DNA of 64,000 bases from NCBI GenBank assembly GCA_039030915.1, contig JBCCDG010000002.1, positions 1 through 64,000 of the forward strand, read 5' to 3'. Both the position numbers and the translations under genes were made by a program. The notes beneath the pieces are model-generated. The model was not told the DNA's origin and searched no databases. It worked only from the letters and a program-made list of their open reading frames with translations. Below, in pieces: positions 7,387 through 15,503 of the stretch. How positions within the stretch are numbered: position 1 is the stretch's first letter; every line of letters starts with the position of its first letter. Origin of the DNA: Thermohalobaculum sp039030915. GTDB lineage: Bacteria; Pseudomonadota; Alphaproteobacteria; Rhodobacterales; Rhodobacteraceae.

Positions 7387-8879
7387 GTCGGCGCTCCCAT
7401 CACGGCGATGATGTAGGGCTGCGGGTCCGTGAGCCCCGCGGCCGCCGCCTCCGCCGCCTCGATGAAGGGCGCGGGCCAAAGGCCCATGACGAGCGACGCG
7501 CCGACGAGGGCGACAGCGGGCAGCACGAGCAGGCGCCGGGCGGGTGCGGGCAGTGCGTCGAGCCCCTTCGCGCGGCCGCTCGGGTGGGGCTTGAGATAGC
7601 CCTGAAGCCAGATCTTCGTCATCGAGTACAGCGTGAAGAGCCCCACGCCGAGGATCGCGGCGATCGCCGTCCAGCTCTCGACCTCCGCCCCTGCCTGCAC
7701 CAGCGCGACCTTGCCCCAGAAGCCCGAGAAGGGCGGCAGCCCGGCCATCGATAGCGCAGCGAGGAGGAAGAGGACGGAAAGTGCCGGGGAGGCCGCATAG
7801 AGCCCGCCAGACTGTGCGAGGTCGAAGCTGCCCGTCAGCCGCCTGCCGATACCCGCGATCAGGAACAGCACCGCCTTCACGATGATGTTGTGCACCATGT
7901 AGAGGATGGCGCCCATGAGCGCGAGCGGTGTGGCAAGCGCGAGGCCGAGCGCCATGTAGCCCACCTGGCTCAGGATGTGGAACGAGAGGATGCGGTGCAC
8001 CTCCCGCTGCGCCGCGGCCCCGATCACGCCGAGCACCATCGTCGCGATGGCGACGGGCATCAGGATCGCGCTGAGCGGCACCTCGGGAAAGACCAGAAGG
8101 CCGACACGCATCATGGCGTAGATGCCGGCCTTGGTGAGGAGAGCGGCAAAGATGGCCGTCACTGCGACAGGCGGCGTGTGATAGGCCGCGGGCAGCCAGA
8201 ACCAGAGCGGGAAGAGCCCCGCCTTGACCGCGAGTGCGCCGAAGAGGAGGAACGCCGCCGCCCCCTCGGCCACCGGCGCATCCGTTGCGGCGAGACGGCC
8301 CGGCAGGTCCGCCATGGTCAGTGTGCCCGCGAGGGCGTGGATGAGGCCGACCGCGGCGAGAAAGAAGATCGTGGCGACGATATTGAGCGCCATGTACTTC
8401 ACGGCGCCGTCCATCTGGGCCCGCCCGCCGCCGAGCACCATGAGCCCGAAGGACGAGATGAGCATCACCTCGAACCAGACGTAGAGGTTGAAGAGATCGC
8501 CCGTGAGAAACGCGCCCGTGGCCCCGCCGATAAGGGCGAGGTAGAGCGCGTGCCAGCCCGCCCGCGACCGGGCCTCGTCGATATCCGCAGCCGCGTAGAT
8601 GGCGATGGCCAGACCCATGAGGCCGGTGACGACGACCATGATCGCCGCCAGCGCATCGGCGACGAGCACGATGCCCACCGGGGCGGCCCAGCCCCCCATG
8701 CCGGAGGCGATGACGCCGCCGTCGACCACTGCGACGGCGAGATGGATCGATGCGATGAGGTGGAACGCTGCCGTAACGATCCCGATCGTGGCTGGGCGCA
8801 GCCCGAGACGCGGCGCAAGCATCGCCGCGACCGAGCCGAGAAAGGGGATCAGCAGGGGAAGAGCCAGCGTCCAGCTCAT
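7383..8879 (-). CDS. mnhD: Na+/H+ antiporter subunit D (MnhD/MrpD)
   Basis: A 498-residue polytopic membrane protein of the NuoL/M/N-like proton-transporting family. It has about 14 hydrophobic segments, and conserved lysine-bearing helices such as FLLFGALAVKAGLFPLWFWL and AIFAALLTKAGIYAMMRVGL lie in the expected middle region. It is one of the two ion-translocating subunits of Mrp. The start MSWTLALP overlaps the stop of the 50-residue gene upstream by ATGA. Confidence 0.95.
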   Translation of the reverse strand: MSWTLALPLLIPFLGSVAAMLAPRLGLRPATIGIVTAAFHLIASIHLAVAVVDGGVIASGMGGWAAPVGIVLVADALAAIMVVVTGLMGLAIAIYAAADIDEARSRAGWHALYLALIGGATGAFLTGDLFNLYVWFEVMLISSFGLMVLGGGRAQMDGAVKYMALNIVATIFFLAAVGLIHALAGTLTMADLPGRLAATDAPVAEGAAAFLLFGALAVKAGLFPLWFWLPAAYHTPPVAVTAIFAALLTKAGIYAMMRVGLLVFPEVPLSAILMPVAIATMVLGVIGAAAQREVHRILSFHILSQVGYMALGLALATPLALMGAILYMVHNIIVKAVLFLIAGIGRRLTGSFDLAQSGGLYAASPALSVLFLLAALSMAGLPPFSGFWGKVALVQAGAEVESWTAIAAILGVGLFTLYSMTKIWLQGYLKPHPSGRAKGLDALPAPARRLLVLPAVALVGASLVMGLWPAPFIEAAEAAAAGLTDPQPYIIAVMGAPT

Positions 8880-9028
8880 GCGGCGGGTCCTTTCGGGGAC
8901 GAGGTGGTATCGCGCGGCAGCGTCTGGCGCCTGCTGGCGCGGCGACGATGCTCCGTCGCCAGCGGCAGGAGGACGGCGGCGGCCCCGAGCGCGAGCACGA
9001 GGATGGGCAACAGCTTGAGCCAGCTCAT
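8876..9028 (-). CDS. 50-residue membrane protein inside the mrp operon
   Basis: A very short gene filling the interval between mnhC and mnhD. It begins MSWLKLLPILVLALGAAAVL at 9028 and ends SSPKGPAA. The first 24 residues form one hydrophobic helix; the remainder is basic (EHRRRASRRQ). Its ATG overlaps the mnhC stop by four bases and its TGA overlaps the mnhD ATG by four bases, the same pattern as every other junction in the operon, which is strong evidence that it is translated. I recognise no family. Role is unknown; a small assembly or regulatory subunit of the Mrp complex is a reasonable inference. Standard annotation would probably miss it because of its length. Confidence 0.75.
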   Translation of the reverse strand: MSWLKLLPILVLALGAAAVLLPLATEHRRRASRRQTLPRDTTSSPKGPAA

Positions 9029-9468
9029 GCCGTGACGCCTCCCGCCGGCTGCCGGGCGGCGATCGGTGCCTTCTCGGGCGCAGGAGGCGACGCCGGGAGG
9101 ACGGCCGGCTGAGCGGGTGGATCCGCCTCCGCGACCCGCATCTCCTCCGGGTTCACGGTACCGAGGCGTCGATGCGCGGCCAGCGCCAGCGCCAGCGCGA
9201 AGGCCGCGAAGCCGAAGCCGATCACGATGGCCGTCAGCACCAGTGCCTGGGGCAGGGGGTTCGCGACCACCGCCTCCGGCAGCTCCGAGCCCGTGGGGAT
9301 CAGCGGTGCAGCACCCTCGGTCAGCCGGCCGCCGGTGAAGACGGCGAGGTTGGCCGAGGAGCCCAGCAGGACGATCCCGAAGACGAGGCGCAGCATGTGC
9401 CCCGACAGCATGAGAAAGACGCCCGTCGCCGCCAGCAGGCCGGCAAGGGCTGCAAGGATCGGTTCCAT
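9025..9468 (-). CDS. mnhC: Na+/H+ antiporter subunit C (MnhC/MrpC)
   Basis: A 147-residue NuoK-like membrane protein. Three helices and the segments GIVLLGSSANLAVFTGGRL and NPLPQALVLTAIVIGFG are typical of MnhC. A proline/alanine-rich C-terminal tail of about 45 residues extends beyond the usual end of the family. The ATG at 9468 shares one base with the mnhB stop (TGATG). The stop overlaps the start of the 50-residue gene. Confidence 0.92.
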   Translation of the reverse strand: MEPILAALAGLLAATGVFLMLSGHMLRLVFGIVLLGSSANLAVFTGGRLTEGAAPLIPTGSELPEAVVANPLPQALVLTAIVIGFGFAAFALALALAAHRRLGTVNPEEMRVAEADPPAQPAVLPASPPAPEKAPIAARQPAGGVTA

Positions 9469-9902
9469 CAGCTTTCCTCCCCTTCGCCGTCTTCCTCGAG
9501 TGCCAGAACGAGCGCCGAGACGGCGCCGATCACGGTCAGCCACACGCCGATATCGAAGACGAGCACGGTCGAGAGCGGCAGCCCCTTGCCGCCGCCGTCC
9601 GCGCCGAGCAGCAGCCAGAGGCCGGTGAACGGCTCCGCCCCCGACAGCCCGGCGAAGAGACCCGAGCCGAGGGCCGCTGCGAGACCGATACCGAGGATCT
9701 CGATAGGGTCGAGCCGCAAGGCGCGACGGGCATGCTCGGCGCCATGGCTGAGCGTGAGCACGGCGAAGGCCGCGGCCGCGATCAGCCCGCCGATGAACCC
9801 GCCACCCGGCTCGTTGTGCCCGCGCAGCAGTAGATAGAGCGAGACCACAAGCATGAGGGCGACGAGCACCCGGGCGGCGGCTTTCAGGATGGGCGTGCTC
9901 AT
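9468..9902 (-). CDS. mnhB: Na+/H+ antiporter subunit B (MnhB/MrpB)
   Basis: A 144-residue membrane protein with four helices and the MnhB signature GHNEPGGGFIGGLIAAAAFA near residues 28-47. It corresponds to the stand-alone MrpB subunit, while its homologous domain also closes MnhA. Its start overlaps the mnhA stop (9899-9902, ATGA). Confidence 0.93.
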   Translation of the reverse strand: MSTPILKAAARVLVALMLVVSLYLLLRGHNEPGGGFIGGLIAAAAFAVLTLSHGAEHARRALRLDPIEILGIGLAAALGSGLFAGLSGAEPFTGLWLLLGADGGGKGLPLSTVLVFDIGVWLTVIGAVSALVLALEEDGEGEES

Positions 9903-12226
9903 GACGTGTTGCCTTCCTTGCGCGTGCTGCGGGCGGTGCGGATGAGGGCGAGGGCGGCGACGGCCGCGATTGCCACGACGACGATCTCGCCGAAGGTGTC
10001 GAGCGCGCGGAAATCCACCAGGATCACGTTGACCACGTTGCGCCCGAACGCTTCGGGCACGCTGAGCGCGATCATCGCGTCAGATACCGTGCGGTCGAAG
10101 GCAGGCACCGTGGCGATGAGCGTGATCGCGGCGACGGTGACGCCGACCAGCGCAGCGACCGCAAGATCCCCCGTCCGGCCGGAGCGCCGGCCGCCAAGAT
10201 CCGGCAGGCGCGCCATCACGGAGGCGATCAGCACCACGAGCAGGACATCGGCGAGAAGCTGCGTCATCGCCACGTCCGGTGCGCCGTAGATGGCGAACAG
10301 CATCGCAAGCCCCGTGCCGACAGCCCCGAGGCCGCCGAGCGCCACCATGCGCCGCGCTGCGGCAGCGGCGACAATTGCGCCGGAGGCCGCGAGGAGTGCC
10401 GCACCCGATGCCGCAGGCTCCAGCACCAGCGGCGGCATGGCCGGGAGTTGCGCAGCCGAGAGCGCCAGCCAGCCGAGCGGCAGGGCGACGATGCCGGCCA
10501 GCGTCACGGCGAGATAGCCGTGGAGCGAGCCCGGCTGCATCAGCTTCGTCGCCTTCTTGAAGCTGCTCGCGATGCCGTCTATCAACCCGTCCCAGGCCGG
10601 GTCGGCCGTGGCGGGGATGCGCGCAAGTCTGCGTCCGAGCGGTCGATAGGCGGCGAAGAGAACGATGCCGAGCGCGACGGTCGCGATGCTCATCAGGAGC
10701 GGCACGTTGACCCCGTGCCAGAGCTTGAGCGCCACGACCTCCGGCCGGCCGAGGACCGCTGTCACGGCCGGTTGTACGATCGTCTTTCCCACAAGCTCCG
10801 GCGCGACGCCGAAGAGAAGCCCGAGCCCCGACAGCAGGAGCGGCGGCATCCAGAGTGCGACCGGCACCTCGCGCGGCGCCTTCGGCGTCTCCCCCGCCTT
10901 GCCGAAGACCACACGCAGGATGATCACGAGCGTCAGCGCCACCATGCAGGCATTGGCCATCACGGCGGAGGCGGCGAGCGGCCAGGGCTCCTCGGCGATG
11001 GCAAGCGCGCCTTCGTATTTCAGCTCCTTGCCGATGAAGCCGAGGAAGGGCGGGAAGCCGGCCATGGAGCCCGCGGCAAGCACGCCGGCGGCCGAGGTGA
11101 GCGGCATGGTCCGCCAGAGCCCGCCCAGACGGCTGATCTCCCGCGTCCCCGTCCCCTTGTCGATGCAGCCGACGACGAGGAAGAGCGCGGCCTTGTAGAG
11201 CGCGTGGACGACCAGGAACGTCATGGCCGCCGCGATGGCCACCGTCGCCTCGGCGCCGAGAAACATCATGAGCGAGCCGAGCGCCATCACCGAGGTATAG
11301 GCGAGCGCGAGCTTGAGGTCGGTCTGGCGGAGCGCGAGGACACCCGCCATCAGCATCGTGATGGCGCCGGTGATTGAGAGGGACCATGTCCATGCCTCGG
11401 TGCCGGAGAGCGCCGGATGAAGGCGGGCAACGAGATAGACGCCTGCCTTCACCATGGTCGCTGAATGCAGGAAGGCGCTCACGGGCGTGGGCGCGGCCAT
11501 CGCGCCCGGCAGCCAGAAATGGAACGGGATCTGTGCGGACTTGGTGAAGGCGCCGAGCAGGATGAGGCTGAGGATCGCGGGATAGAGCGCATGCTCGGTC
11601 AACCCCGGGGTCGTCACGATTTCCGAAAGCCGCGTGGTGCCCGCGGCCGAGGCCAGGAGAACGAGCCCCGCGAGGAGCGCGAGCCCGCCCATCCCCGTGA
11701 TCAGAAGCGCCTGCCAGGCATTGCGCCGCGCCTTCGCGCTTTCGTTGTCGAAGCCGACCAGCAGGAAGGACGCGACCGTCGTCATCTCCCAGAAGACGAA
11801 GAGCAGAAAGACGTCGTCGGCCACCACCAGCCCCAGCATCGCCGCGGTGAAGAGACCGAGGAAGACGAAAAAGCGGCCGAGATGATGGTGACCCTTGAGG
11901 TACCGGCGCGCATAGATCGCGATGGCGGCGGCGAAGCCGGTGATCATCAACGCGAACATGCCGGAGAGCCCGTCGAGCCGGAGGGCGAAGTCGATGCCGA
12001 GCGGCGGCACCCAGGGCAACGCGATGCTGGCTGGCTCGCCCGCCGCGACGCCCATCATCAGCGTCGCGAGCCAAACGGCGGCAGCGAGCGAAATCAGCGC
12101 CAGGAGCAGCCCGAGCGCGGGTCCGGCTCGGCAGGGAAGGGAGGCGTCACTCATCGCGGTGCCCCGCATGACTTTAGTGTGCCCACCGGCCGGTTGGCCG
12201 GGGGCGAGAGCATTCTCGATACGCAT
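9899..12226 (-). CDS. mnhA: Na+/H+ antiporter subunit A (MnhA/MrpA)
   Basis: A 775-residue polytopic protein, the largest Mrp subunit. The N-terminal 500 residues are NuoL-like, with FHFWLPGAMAAPTPVSAFLH and the ion-path helices. The C-terminal 230 residues carry the MrpA-specific extension with YGAPDVAMTQLLADVLLVVL and DTFGEIVVVAIAAVAAL. The start at 12226 (MRIENALAPGQPAGG) is chosen because GAAGGAAGAC stands just ahead and it follows sbtA by 11 bases; internal starts at 12169 or 12154 (MSDASLPC) would also give a complete membrane part. It is the core sodium/proton exchange subunit. Confidence 0.93.
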   Translation of the reverse strand: MRIENALAPGQPAGGHTKVMRGTAMSDASLPCRAGPALGLLLALISLAAAVWLATLMMGVAAGEPASIALPWVPPLGIDFALRLDGLSGMFALMITGFAAAIAIYARRYLKGHHHLGRFFVFLGLFTAAMLGLVVADDVFLLFVFWEMTTVASFLLVGFDNESAKARRNAWQALLITGMGGLALLAGLVLLASAAGTTRLSEIVTTPGLTEHALYPAILSLILLGAFTKSAQIPFHFWLPGAMAAPTPVSAFLHSATMVKAGVYLVARLHPALSGTEAWTWSLSITGAITMLMAGVLALRQTDLKLALAYTSVMALGSLMMFLGAEATVAIAAAMTFLVVHALYKAALFLVVGCIDKGTGTREISRLGGLWRTMPLTSAAGVLAAGSMAGFPPFLGFIGKELKYEGALAIAEEPWPLAASAVMANACMVALTLVIILRVVFGKAGETPKAPREVPVALWMPPLLLSGLGLLFGVAPELVGKTIVQPAVTAVLGRPEVVALKLWHGVNVPLLMSIATVALGIVLFAAYRPLGRRLARIPATADPAWDGLIDGIASSFKKATKLMQPGSLHGYLAVTLAGIVALPLGWLALSAAQLPAMPPLVLEPAASGAALLAASGAIVAAAAARRMVALGGLGAVGTGLAMLFAIYGAPDVAMTQLLADVLLVVLIASVMARLPDLGGRRSGRTGDLAVAALVGVTVAAITLIATVPAFDRTVSDAMIALSVPEAFGRNVVNVILVDFRALDTFGEIVVVAIAAVAALALIRTARSTRKEGNTS

Positions 12227-12237
12227 GGTGTCTTCCT

Positions 12238-13287
12238 TCAGCCCGCGATCAAGGTGGCGGCCGCGAGGTAGAGCGGGAGGCCGACGATCAGGTTGAAGGG
12301 TAGTGTCAGGCAGAGCGGAAAGGTCAAGTAGAGCTCCGGCCTCGCCTCCGGCAGGGCCATGCGGATTGCTGCGGGGGCCGCAATGTAGCTCGCCGAGGCG
12401 GCGAGTGTCGCGAGCAGCGCCGTGTTGCCGGCCGAGAGGCCGAGGATCGCGCCGAGAAGGACGGCGATCATGCCGCCCGCCAGCGGCATTGCGACGGCGA
12501 AGAGCGCAAGCCTCGGCTCGAAGCGCTTCGCCAGCCGGTAGAGACGGCGCCCGACCACGAGCCCTTGATCGAGAAGAAAGATGCAGAGTAGCGCGGGGAA
12601 AAGACCGAAGGCGATGTCCTGCTCGTAGCCGATACCAAGTTCGCCCGCGAGCCAGCCGAGCGCAAAGGCGCCGAGGAGGAGCTGCACGCCGCGGTCCTGC
12701 GCGACGGTGCCGAGCGCGCTGAGGAGCCCACCTTGCCCTTCGGTGCGGCTGTCGCCCACGCCGAGGCTCGTCGTCGTTCCACCATCGGGTGTCGACAGTG
12801 CAGCTTGAGCGGAGGGGGCGGCCAGGCGCGCAATGACGAGGGCGGTCAGGATCGCAGGCGCCTCCATGAGCGCGGCGATCGCGACCATCCAACCATCATA
12901 GGCGATGCCGTTGATCTTGAGGAGCAGCGACATCGTGGCGAAGGTGACGATGGAGATCGAGCCGTAATGCGCGGCCACGGCCGCCGCATCGGCGCGCGGC
13001 AACTCGGTGGTCGCGCGCAGCGCCATGAAGCCCAGTACCGTCATCGCCACCGAGAGCCCGAGGCCCGCAAAAAGCGCCACCAGCACGTCGCCGCCGAAGC
13101 CATGTTCGCCAAGGCTCGCCCCGCCCTTCACGCCGATGGCAAAGATGAGGAGGAGGCCGAGTGCGCGCGAGATCATCGGCGGCATCGTCAGCTCGCGGGA
13201 CAGAAGCGCGAGCCCGGCGCCGACTGCGAAGAAGATCAGCATGGGCGAGGTGAGCGTCGAAAATGCGAGCTGTAAAGCGGCTTCCAT
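12238..13287 (-). CDS. sbtA: Sodium-dependent bicarbonate permease, SbtA family
   Basis: A 349-residue polytopic membrane protein of the SbtA family (formerly DUF897). Features are ISRALGLLLIFAIGVKGGAS, AAHYGSISIVTFATM and the C-terminal SASYIAAPAAIRMALPEA block; a hydrophilic loop (about residues 165-195) splits two halves. In cyanobacteria SbtA is a Na+/HCO3- symporter. ATG 13287 has GGAGGAGAC ahead. It is the first gene of the mrp operon, 11 bases from mnhA, and carries the ECF-type motif upstream. Pairing a sodium-driven importer with a sodium/proton antiporter implies a sodium cycle. No sbtB gene is nearby. Substrate is inferred from the family only. Confidence 0.85.
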   Translation of the reverse strand: MEAALQLAFSTLTSPMLIFFAVGAGLALLSRELTMPPMISRALGLLLIFAIGVKGGASLGEHGFGGDVLVALFAGLGLSVAMTVLGFMALRATTELPRADAAAVAAHYGSISIVTFATMSLLLKINGIAYDGWMVAIAALMEAPAILTALVIARLAAPSAQAALSTPDGGTTTSLGVGDSRTEGQGGLLSALGTVAQDRGVQLLLGAFALGWLAGELGIGYEQDIAFGLFPALLCIFLLDQGLVVGRRLYRLAKRFEPRLALFAVAMPLAGGMIAVLLGAILGLSAGNTALLATLAASASYIAAPAAIRMALPEARPELYLTFPLCLTLPFNLIVGLPLYLAAATLIAG

Positions 13288-13361
13288 CGGCGTCTCCTCC
13301 AACGAACATGCATGCCAGCAGACGTCCGAGGCGGGGCTTCGGGCGTCAGCTTCGGTGGTCA

Positions 13362-13387
13362 GACGCGTGAAGGCCGGCTTTCATCCT
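13362..13387 (-). promoter_or_regulatory. ECF-type promoter motif for the sbtA-mrp operon
   Basis: Minus-strand AGGATGAA (13387-13380), 14 bases, CGTC (13365-13362) followed by TGAC. It differs by one base in the upstream box from the copies at 4598, 4729 and 13517. It points at sbtA, whose ATG lies 75 bases downstream. Confidence 0.7.
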
Positions 13388-13516
13388 GCAATGGGGAAGG
13401 AAATTTTACCTTTCTCCCGGTGTCCGGCCGTCGTTGCCGCGCCTCGGAAGGCTTGGGCGAGCACGGTTTGGGCCGGAGATGCCAGACCGATCTGTCGCCA
13501 TAAGAGACCGACCCGA

Positions 13517-13542
13517 GGGATGAAAACCGCGCGTTAACCGTC
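13517..13542 (+). promoter_or_regulatory. ECF-type promoter motif for the membrane-protein gene at 13627
   Basis: Plus-strand GGGATGAA (13517-13524), 14 bases, CGTC (13539-13542) followed by TCAC. It points at the gene starting at 13627 and forms a divergent pair with the sbtA-mrp promoter. The 339-base interval between sbtA and this gene holds no other feature that I can identify. Confidence 0.75.
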
Positions 13543-13626
13543 TCACTCCTGAGCGGCACCTCGCAAGGTGCCGGGCGACGGCAAGGGAAAGGGGCGGCAG
13601 CGCCCTGTCTTTAAGGGAGAACGGCG

Positions 13627-14082
13627 ATGGAGATCGAGAAGGCTATGATGCGGCAGGCAAGGGCCGCGGCAGGGGCGGTGCAGGACTGGCTGACCTGGTC
13701 TTGTACCATCGTGGGCAACGGGTTCTCCGAGCGGTTGGTGGAACGTGCGCTCAAGATCCAGATCGCCTTTCTCCTGTTCCTCGCCGTGGTCGCGCCGTTT
13801 GGTGGCATGCGCCTCGGCCCCGAACTCATGCTGTTCCTGATTTGCCAGGCGGCGCTCACCCGCGTCGCTCTGTTGCGGGTCAGGCGGCGTGATCCCTACC
13901 TCGGCGGTGGGCTGTACCTCGTGCTCGCGGTCGTCACCTTCTTCGAGGCAAAGACCTATTCCGGCTTCGTAGGCGCCATCTTCGCGTTCGAAGCGATCCT
14001 GAGCATTGTGGCCAGCTACTACATCCTGCGCCTGCTGCGCCGCCGTTCCACGGAACAGATGAGCGTCGCACAGCCGGCGTAG
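13627..14082 (+). CDS. Predicted four-helix membrane protein, probable ECF regulon member
   Basis: A 151-residue protein with a 45-residue amphipathic N-terminus (MEIEKAMMRQARAAAGAVQD) and about four hydrophobic segments between residues 45 and 138, ending in a basic LRLLRRRSTEQMS tail. GGGAGAACGGCG precedes the ATG. I do not recognise a family. It is transcribed away from sbtA-mrp under a copy of the shared ECF-type motif and is followed by a hairpin terminator, so it is monocistronic. By context it may act in the same ionic or envelope stress response. Confidence 0.75.
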   Translation: MEIEKAMMRQARAAAGAVQDWLTWSCTIVGNGFSERLVERALKIQIAFLLFLAVVAPFGGMRLGPELMLFLICQAALTRVALLRVRRRDPYLGGGLYLVLAVVTFFEAKTYSGFVGAIFAFEAILSIVASYYILRLLRRRSTEQMSVAQPA

Positions 14083-14139
14083 CTCCGCCCTCAGGCATGC
14101 CTCGCTTCCTATTCGCGAGGCGACCACGTGACGTGACCC

Positions 14140-14165
14140 GGGGCGGCGTCCAATGACGCCGCCCC
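14140..14165 (+). terminator. Hairpin terminator after the 13627 gene
   Basis: An 11-bp perfect GC-rich stem (14140-14150 with 14155-14165) with a CAAT loop, 58 bases past the stop codon. The following GTTCGCG is poor in T, so termination may be partly Rho-dependent. Confidence 0.55.
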
Positions 14166-14331
14166 GTTCGCGTGATTGAGAGGTGCTTCCGCAACGAAAC
14201 CCGAGCGGTTTACTAAGAGAAGGGCTTTTCCCGATCAAAACAGTCTGCTATTCGGAAGCCAGATCAGCCACCGGCCACGTCCCGACCGGAAGCCAGTCAC
14301 GCCTCAGGCCACCGCGAAGGGGAAGAGAAGC

Positions 14332-14526
14332 ATGGCGAGCACGACCGGATGCCGGAGAGAGGGAGAGGGGCCGTCGGATGACGCCTTTCCTCCCGCATGG
14401 ACGCCGGGAGGCGCGGTAGACAGCCGCCTCCTCCTCGGCACGTCGAACACCGTTACCATCCGCCACGGGCATGATTTCTACACGCTGCGCGAGACCCGAT
14501 CCGGCAAGCTGATCCTCACGAAATGA
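14332..14526 (+). CDS. hemP: Hemin uptake protein HemP
   Basis: A 64-residue protein whose last 34 residues (LLLGTSNTVTIRHGHDFYTL then RETRSGKLILTK) match the HemP/HmuP family, including the nearly invariant RxTRxGKLILTK end. HemP proteins are small factors linked to expression of heme-uptake genes. The ATG at 14332 follows GGGGAAGAGAAGC. The N-terminal 30 residues are unlike other HemP proteins. No heme transporter lies nearby, so it is an orphan copy, between the ECF-controlled gene and the iron-storage gene dps. Confidence 0.85.
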   Translation: MASTTGCRREGEGPSDDAFPPAWTPGGAVDSRLLLGTSNTVTIRHGHDFYTLRETRSGKLILTK

Positions 14527-14655
14527 TCCCGGGCCTCGACGTCATCGCCTGCGAGGATGCCGAAGCCTCGACAGCCCTTCCGCCGTCGTCCAGCGAGCTA
14601 CGAACCGCCAGCGATCCCGCGCCGCACGCAGGATCCGCCAGCCGAGAGGATTGAG

Positions 14656-14919
14656 ATGAGCAAGATTCCGTCGCCCTGCATCGATGTGTGCAAGCACAAG
14701 CTGAAGGGGGGGCACTGTATCGGCTGCTCGATGACGAAGCGGCAGAAGTCGGAGTGGAAGTCGCTCGACGGCAAGAAGGCCAAGCGCAATTTCGTCGCCA
14801 TGCTGCTCGGTCAGCAGGCGGCGCTGGGTGGCAAGTTCAAGGGGTGGGCGATCGCCTACCGGCGCAAATGCGCGAAGAAGGGCGTCGCCTGCCCGATCGA
14901 TCAACTTACCGATGCCTGA
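14656..14919 (+). CDS. DUF1289 small cysteine-containing protein
   Basis: An 87-residue protein starting MSKIPSPCIDVCKHKLKGGH. The C-x3-C-x8-C-x2-C arrangement (residues 8-23) is the DUF1289 cysteine pattern, usually taken to bind a metal. The ATG at 14656 has GAGAGG ahead; the upstream in-frame extension of 33 codons is arginine/proline rich and unlikely to be coding. The C-terminal half is lysine rich. Function is unknown. It is convergent with dps. Confidence 0.85.
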   Translation: MSKIPSPCIDVCKHKLKGGHCIGCSMTKRQKSEWKSLDGKKAKRNFVAMLLGQQAALGGKFKGWAIAYRRKCAKKGVACPIDQLTDA

Positions 14920-14949
14920 GCGTCAGGCGGGCATCTGCCCGCCGCCTGC

Positions 14950-15420
14950 TCACTTGAGGTGTGAACGGAGCATCCAGGCGAACTTCTCGTGCACCTGGCC
15001 GCGCTCGATGGCCATGTCCTGCGTGAGGAGATCGCCGTTCTTTTCCGAAGCTTCGGCGAGCGCTGCCATGGTGCCCGCCAGAAGTTCCTGATCGGCGGCC
15101 ATCTTGGCGACCATCTGCTCGGCCGGCAGCTTGCCCTCGCACTCCTCGACCTTCGAGCGGCGGAGATGCTCGGCGAGCCGGCCCTCGGCATGACCGTCCA
15201 GCGCCTTGATGCGCTCGGCAATCTCGTCCTGCGCCTCGAAATGATCCTCGTAGATCTTCTGGAAGAGGTCGTGCAGGGGCCCGAAGGCCATGCCCGTCAC
15301 GTTCCAGTGGTAGTTCTGCGCCTTCATCGTGGTGACGGCGGTTTCGGCCAGGCCCTGGGTCAGCCCGTCGATGATTGCCTCGAGCGCGGTGGTCTCGAGT
15401 TCTGTGGCAAGGTTCTGCAT
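14950..15420 (-). CDS. dps: DNA starvation/iron-storage protein Dps
   Basis: A 156-residue ferritin-like protein with the Dps core: TMKAQNYHWNVTGMAFGPLH (residues 31-50) holding the ferroxidase histidine and FQKIYEDHFEAQDEIAERIK (residues 53-72) holding the acidic ligands. It would assemble as a dodecamer that oxidises and stores iron with hydrogen peroxide and protects DNA. GAGGAA precedes the ATG. It is convergent with the DUF1289 gene. A weak Irr-like sequence upstream was considered and rejected. Confidence 0.95.
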   Translation of the reverse strand: MQNLATELETTALEAIIDGLTQGLAETAVTTMKAQNYHWNVTGMAFGPLHDLFQKIYEDHFEAQDEIAERIKALDGHAEGRLAEHLRRSKVEECEGKLPAEQMVAKMAADQELLAGTMAALAEASEKNGDLLTQDMAIERGQVHEKFAWMLRSHLK

Positions 15421-15503
15421 GGGGTTCCTCGGATCGCTGCAGGAGATCGACGCTGGCTGGCCGTTCGCTTGAAAGCTAAGCGGGAGCTGGCTCGCACAAC
15501 AAA

